This document shows, piece after piece, positions 6,700 through 7,918 of a DNA stretch of 7,918 bases; within the stretch, counting starts at the first letter, position 1, and every line of letters begins with the position of its first letter. Location of the stretch: assembly GCA_900766655.1 (NCBI GenBank), contig CAAFWE010000193.1:1-7918 (forward strand), given 5' to 3'. The stretch comes from an uncultured Alistipes sp. (GTDB lineage: Bacteria; Bacteroidota; Bacteroidia; Bacteroidales; Rikenellaceae). A program made the translations under genes and the position numbers. The notes below the pieces were generated by a model. That model worked only from the letters and a program-made list of their open reading frames with translations. It was not told the origin of the DNA and did no database searches.

Positions 6700-7452
6700 C
6701 TACTCCTTATAGTCGTTAATAAGCCAATCGTAGCCCTCCTTCTCGAGCTTCAGCGCAAGCGACTTGTCGCCCGAGTAGATAATCTTGCCCTTGTATAGCA
6801 CATGCACAAAGTCTGGCACAATATAGTCGAGCAGACGCTGGTAGTGGGTAATCACTACGGTTGCATTCTGCGGTGTGTGCAACTTGGTTACTCCCGTAGC
6901 CACGATACGCAATGCGTCGATATCGAGTCCCGAATCGGTCTCATCGAGGATGGCCAACTTCGGATCGAGCATAGCCATCTGGAATATCTCGTTTTTCTTC
7001 TTCTCACCACCCGAGAAACCCTCGTTTACCGCACGCGAAGTCATCTTTGGATCGAGCTCCACAATCTTCGCCTTCTCGCGCATCATCTTGAGATACTCGG
7101 CTGCGGTGAGAGGCTCCTCGCCACGCGACTTGCGCTGCTCGTTGACAGCAATCTTCATAAAGTTTGCCATCGTAACACCTGGAATCTCTACGGGATATTG
7201 GAATCCGAGGAACAACCCCTTGCGAGCACGCTCCTCGATGGACATCTCGCGCAGATCCTCGCCCTCGAACGAAAGTTCGTCGGCCTCGACCGCAAACTTC
7301 TCGTTGCCAGCAATCACCGATGCCAATGTGCTCTTACCCGAGCCATTCGGACCCATTATGGCGTGTACCTCACCAGCCTTAACCTCGAAATCGATACCAC
7401 GAAGTATCTCCTTGCCATCAACCGATGCGTGAAGATTTTTTATTTTAAGCAT
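6700..7452 (-). CDS. sufC: SufC ATPase of the SUF iron-sulfur assembly complex
   Basis: ABC-type ATPase without membrane partners; ATP binding drives SufC dimerisation and reshapes the SufB-SufD interface to allow cluster assembly. The 250 residues compare with 248 in E. coli. Walker A GPNGSGKST is at 34-42, Q-loop FQYP at 84-87, and the SufC-specific signature FSGGEKKKNE at 146-155. Walker B LAILDETDSGLD is at 167-178, with the catalytic Glu at 171 and the Suf-type ETDSGLD, and the switch His is at 203 (ITHYQ). I chose the ATG at 7452 (MLKIKNLHA) because it matches the family start and has AAGGA just upstream. An in-frame GTG at 7491 would add 13 residues of leader without family support. 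The sufD start follows 3 bp after the stop. The gene is separated from sufB by 159 bp, unusually far for suf genes. Confidence 0.97.
   Translation of the reverse strand: MLKIKNLHASVDGKEILRGIDFEVKAGEVHAIMGPNGSGKSTLASVIAGNEKFAVEADELSFEGEDLREMSIEERARKGLFLGFQYPVEIPGVTMANFMKIAVNEQRKSRGEEPLTAAEYLKMMREKAKIVELDPKMTSRAVNEGFSGGEKKKNEIFQMAMLDPKLAILDETDSGLDIDALRIVATGVTKLHTPQNATVVITHYQRLLDYIVPDFVHVLYKGKIIYSGDKSLALKLEKEGYDWLINDYKE
6703..6708 (-). promoter_or_regulatory. Strong Shine-Dalgarno for sufD
   Basis: On the minus strand this reads AAGGAG, 6 bases before the sufD ATG and inside the last codons of sufC. It is decisive for the short sufD start, because it shows that translation is meant to begin here and not further upstream. 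Confidence 0.75.
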
Positions 7453-7496
7453 ATTTCCTTTAATTGTTTTGCTTACTCCCACCCTTATCACGGCGC

Positions 7497-7578
7497 AAAC
7501 TTTTTAGAGGCGTTAGCGTCGTTAAGGGTATTAGGGATGCGCTTAAAGTGTTATTTTTTTAATTCTTAATTTTAATTC
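7497..7578. repeat. Repeat-like intergenic segment between sufB and sufC
   Basis: The sufB-sufC gap (7453-7611) has two parts. Positions 7557-7578 hold two copies of TTTTAATTC (7557-7565 and 7570-7578) with a 13-bp period. Positions about 7497-7552 hold a G-rich plus strand with repeated short words (CGTTA twice within 7511-7523, TTAAGGG and ATTAGGG within 7522-7535) and a weak, broken inverted symmetry between AAACTTTTTAG and CTTAAAGTGTT at its ends. No gene, convincing terminator or full -7/-33 promoter pair was found; AAAGTTTG on the minus strand near 7496-7503 is a one-mismatch -7 box with no -33 partner. It may be a dispersed intergenic repeat. Confidence 0.4.
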
Positions 7579-7611
7579 TCCATTCCCCAAAAAATCGGAG
7601 GTGATGAGATT

Positions 7612-7918
7612 TTATCCTACCGAGCCTTCAAGGCTAATTGAGAGCAGTTTTTGTGCCTCGACAGCAAACTCCATTGGCAACTTCGCCAACACCTCGCGGG
7701 CATAGCCTCCAACGATTAGGCCCACCGCATCTTCGGTCGATAGACCTCGCTGATTGCAGTAGAAGAGTTGCTCCTCGGATATCTTCGATGTGGTAGCCTC
7801 GTGCTCGAGTTGTGCAGATGAGTTGCGACAATCGACGGTAGGGAAGGTATGCGCACCACACCTATCGCCAATCAATAGCGAGTCGCACTGCGAATAGTTG
7901 CGAGCATTGTCGGCCTTA
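7612..7918 (-). CDS. sufB: SufB scaffold subunit, 3' end only
   Basis: The C-terminal 101 residues of SufB, the scaffold protein that carries the nascent iron-sulfur cluster; the gene runs off the right end of the window. Frame from the edge: [17 protein letters not shown] and so on to the typical family end [15 protein letters not shown]. The Cys in SQCDSLL (residue 11 here) corresponds to E. coli SufB Cys405, the persulfide acceptor and cluster ligand. [11 protein letters not shown] supplies the His and Glu next to it that are conserved in the active centre. [28 protein letters not shown] is the C-terminal helix pair that binds SufC. No start codon belongs in this region; an apparent TTG start at 7875 is internal. 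It stops 159 bp before sufC. Identity is certain because this tail is among the most conserved parts of the family. Confidence 0.96.
   Translation of the reverse strand, partial: KADNARNYSQCDSLLIGDRCGAHTFPTVDCRNSSAQLEHEATTSKISEEQLFYCNQRGLSTEDAVGLIVGGYAREVLAKLPMEFAVEAQKLLSISLEGSVG

Noticed and set aside
7453..7491. Earlier GTG start for sufC at 7491
   Set aside because: It would add 13 residues not found in SufC proteins; the ATG at 7452 fits the family N-terminus and has AAGGA upstream.
6802..7569. Plus-strand open frame (255 codons) opposite sufC
   Set aside because: Antisense to a full-length SufC with every ABC motif; no family resemblance and no plausible ribosome site.
7604..7705. Small plus-strand frame (33 codons) preceded by GGAGG
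   Set aside because: Spacing from GGAGG to ATG is only 2 bases and the frame is antisense to the highly conserved SufB tail.
7612..7875. Separate small gene starting with TTG at 7875
   Set aside because: The frame is open to the window edge and reads as SufB upstream of this point, including the Cys405 motif, so the TTG is an internal Leu codon.

Overview
The window looks like a contig end from a member of the Bacteroidota, most likely a gut-type Bacteroidales. The basis is the protein families (an NodT-type outer-membrane lipoprotein, a large DoxX/MauE-like membrane protein of the type seen in Bacteroides, a sufBCDS order), the A/T-rich leaders with short tandem repeats, and a TAnnTTTG-type -7 box. 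A family-level guess (Rikenellaceae/Alistipes-like) would be weak. The first 22 bases are not genomic: they equal the 3' end of an Illumina TruSeq read-2 adapter.

Layout. (1) Positions 23-2687, plus strand: the C-terminal part of an RND (HAE1/AcrB-like) efflux pump, overlapping by 8 bp with its outer-membrane channel lipoprotein. The periplasmic adaptor and the pump's N-terminal half lie off the left end. (2) Positions 2699-7918, minus strand, convergent with the efflux genes across only 11 bp. In transcription order these are the sufB 3' end, sufC, sufD and sufS (SUF iron-sulfur cluster assembly), then tmk (thymidylate kinase) and a DoxX/MauE-like membrane protein with a CxC motif. (3) There are two non-coding gaps on the minus-strand side. 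The one between sufS and tmk (180 bp) is almost filled by a long imperfect palindrome plus a 14-bp tandem repeat. The one between sufB and sufC (159 bp) holds a G-rich segment and a 13-bp A/T-rich repeat.

How the genes work together. SufS supplies persulfide sulfur from cysteine. SufB, SufC and SufD form the ATP-dependent scaffold on which the cluster is built; the SufB and SufC residues needed for this are visible, as is the SufD Cys/His motif. SufD is about 150 residues shorter than the E. coli protein because the N-terminal domain is absent, and a strong Shine-Dalgarno right after sufC argues that this short start is real. No sufE/sufU partner is seen. tmk and the DoxX-like gene probably form their own transcription unit downstream of the palindrome. 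The efflux genes are an independent tripartite export system.

I see no mobile element with a transposase, no CRISPR array, no tRNA or rRNA, and no clearly novel defence or biosynthetic system. The most interesting points are the shortened SufD, the 124-bp palindrome that begins exactly at the sufS stop codon, and the adapter remnant.
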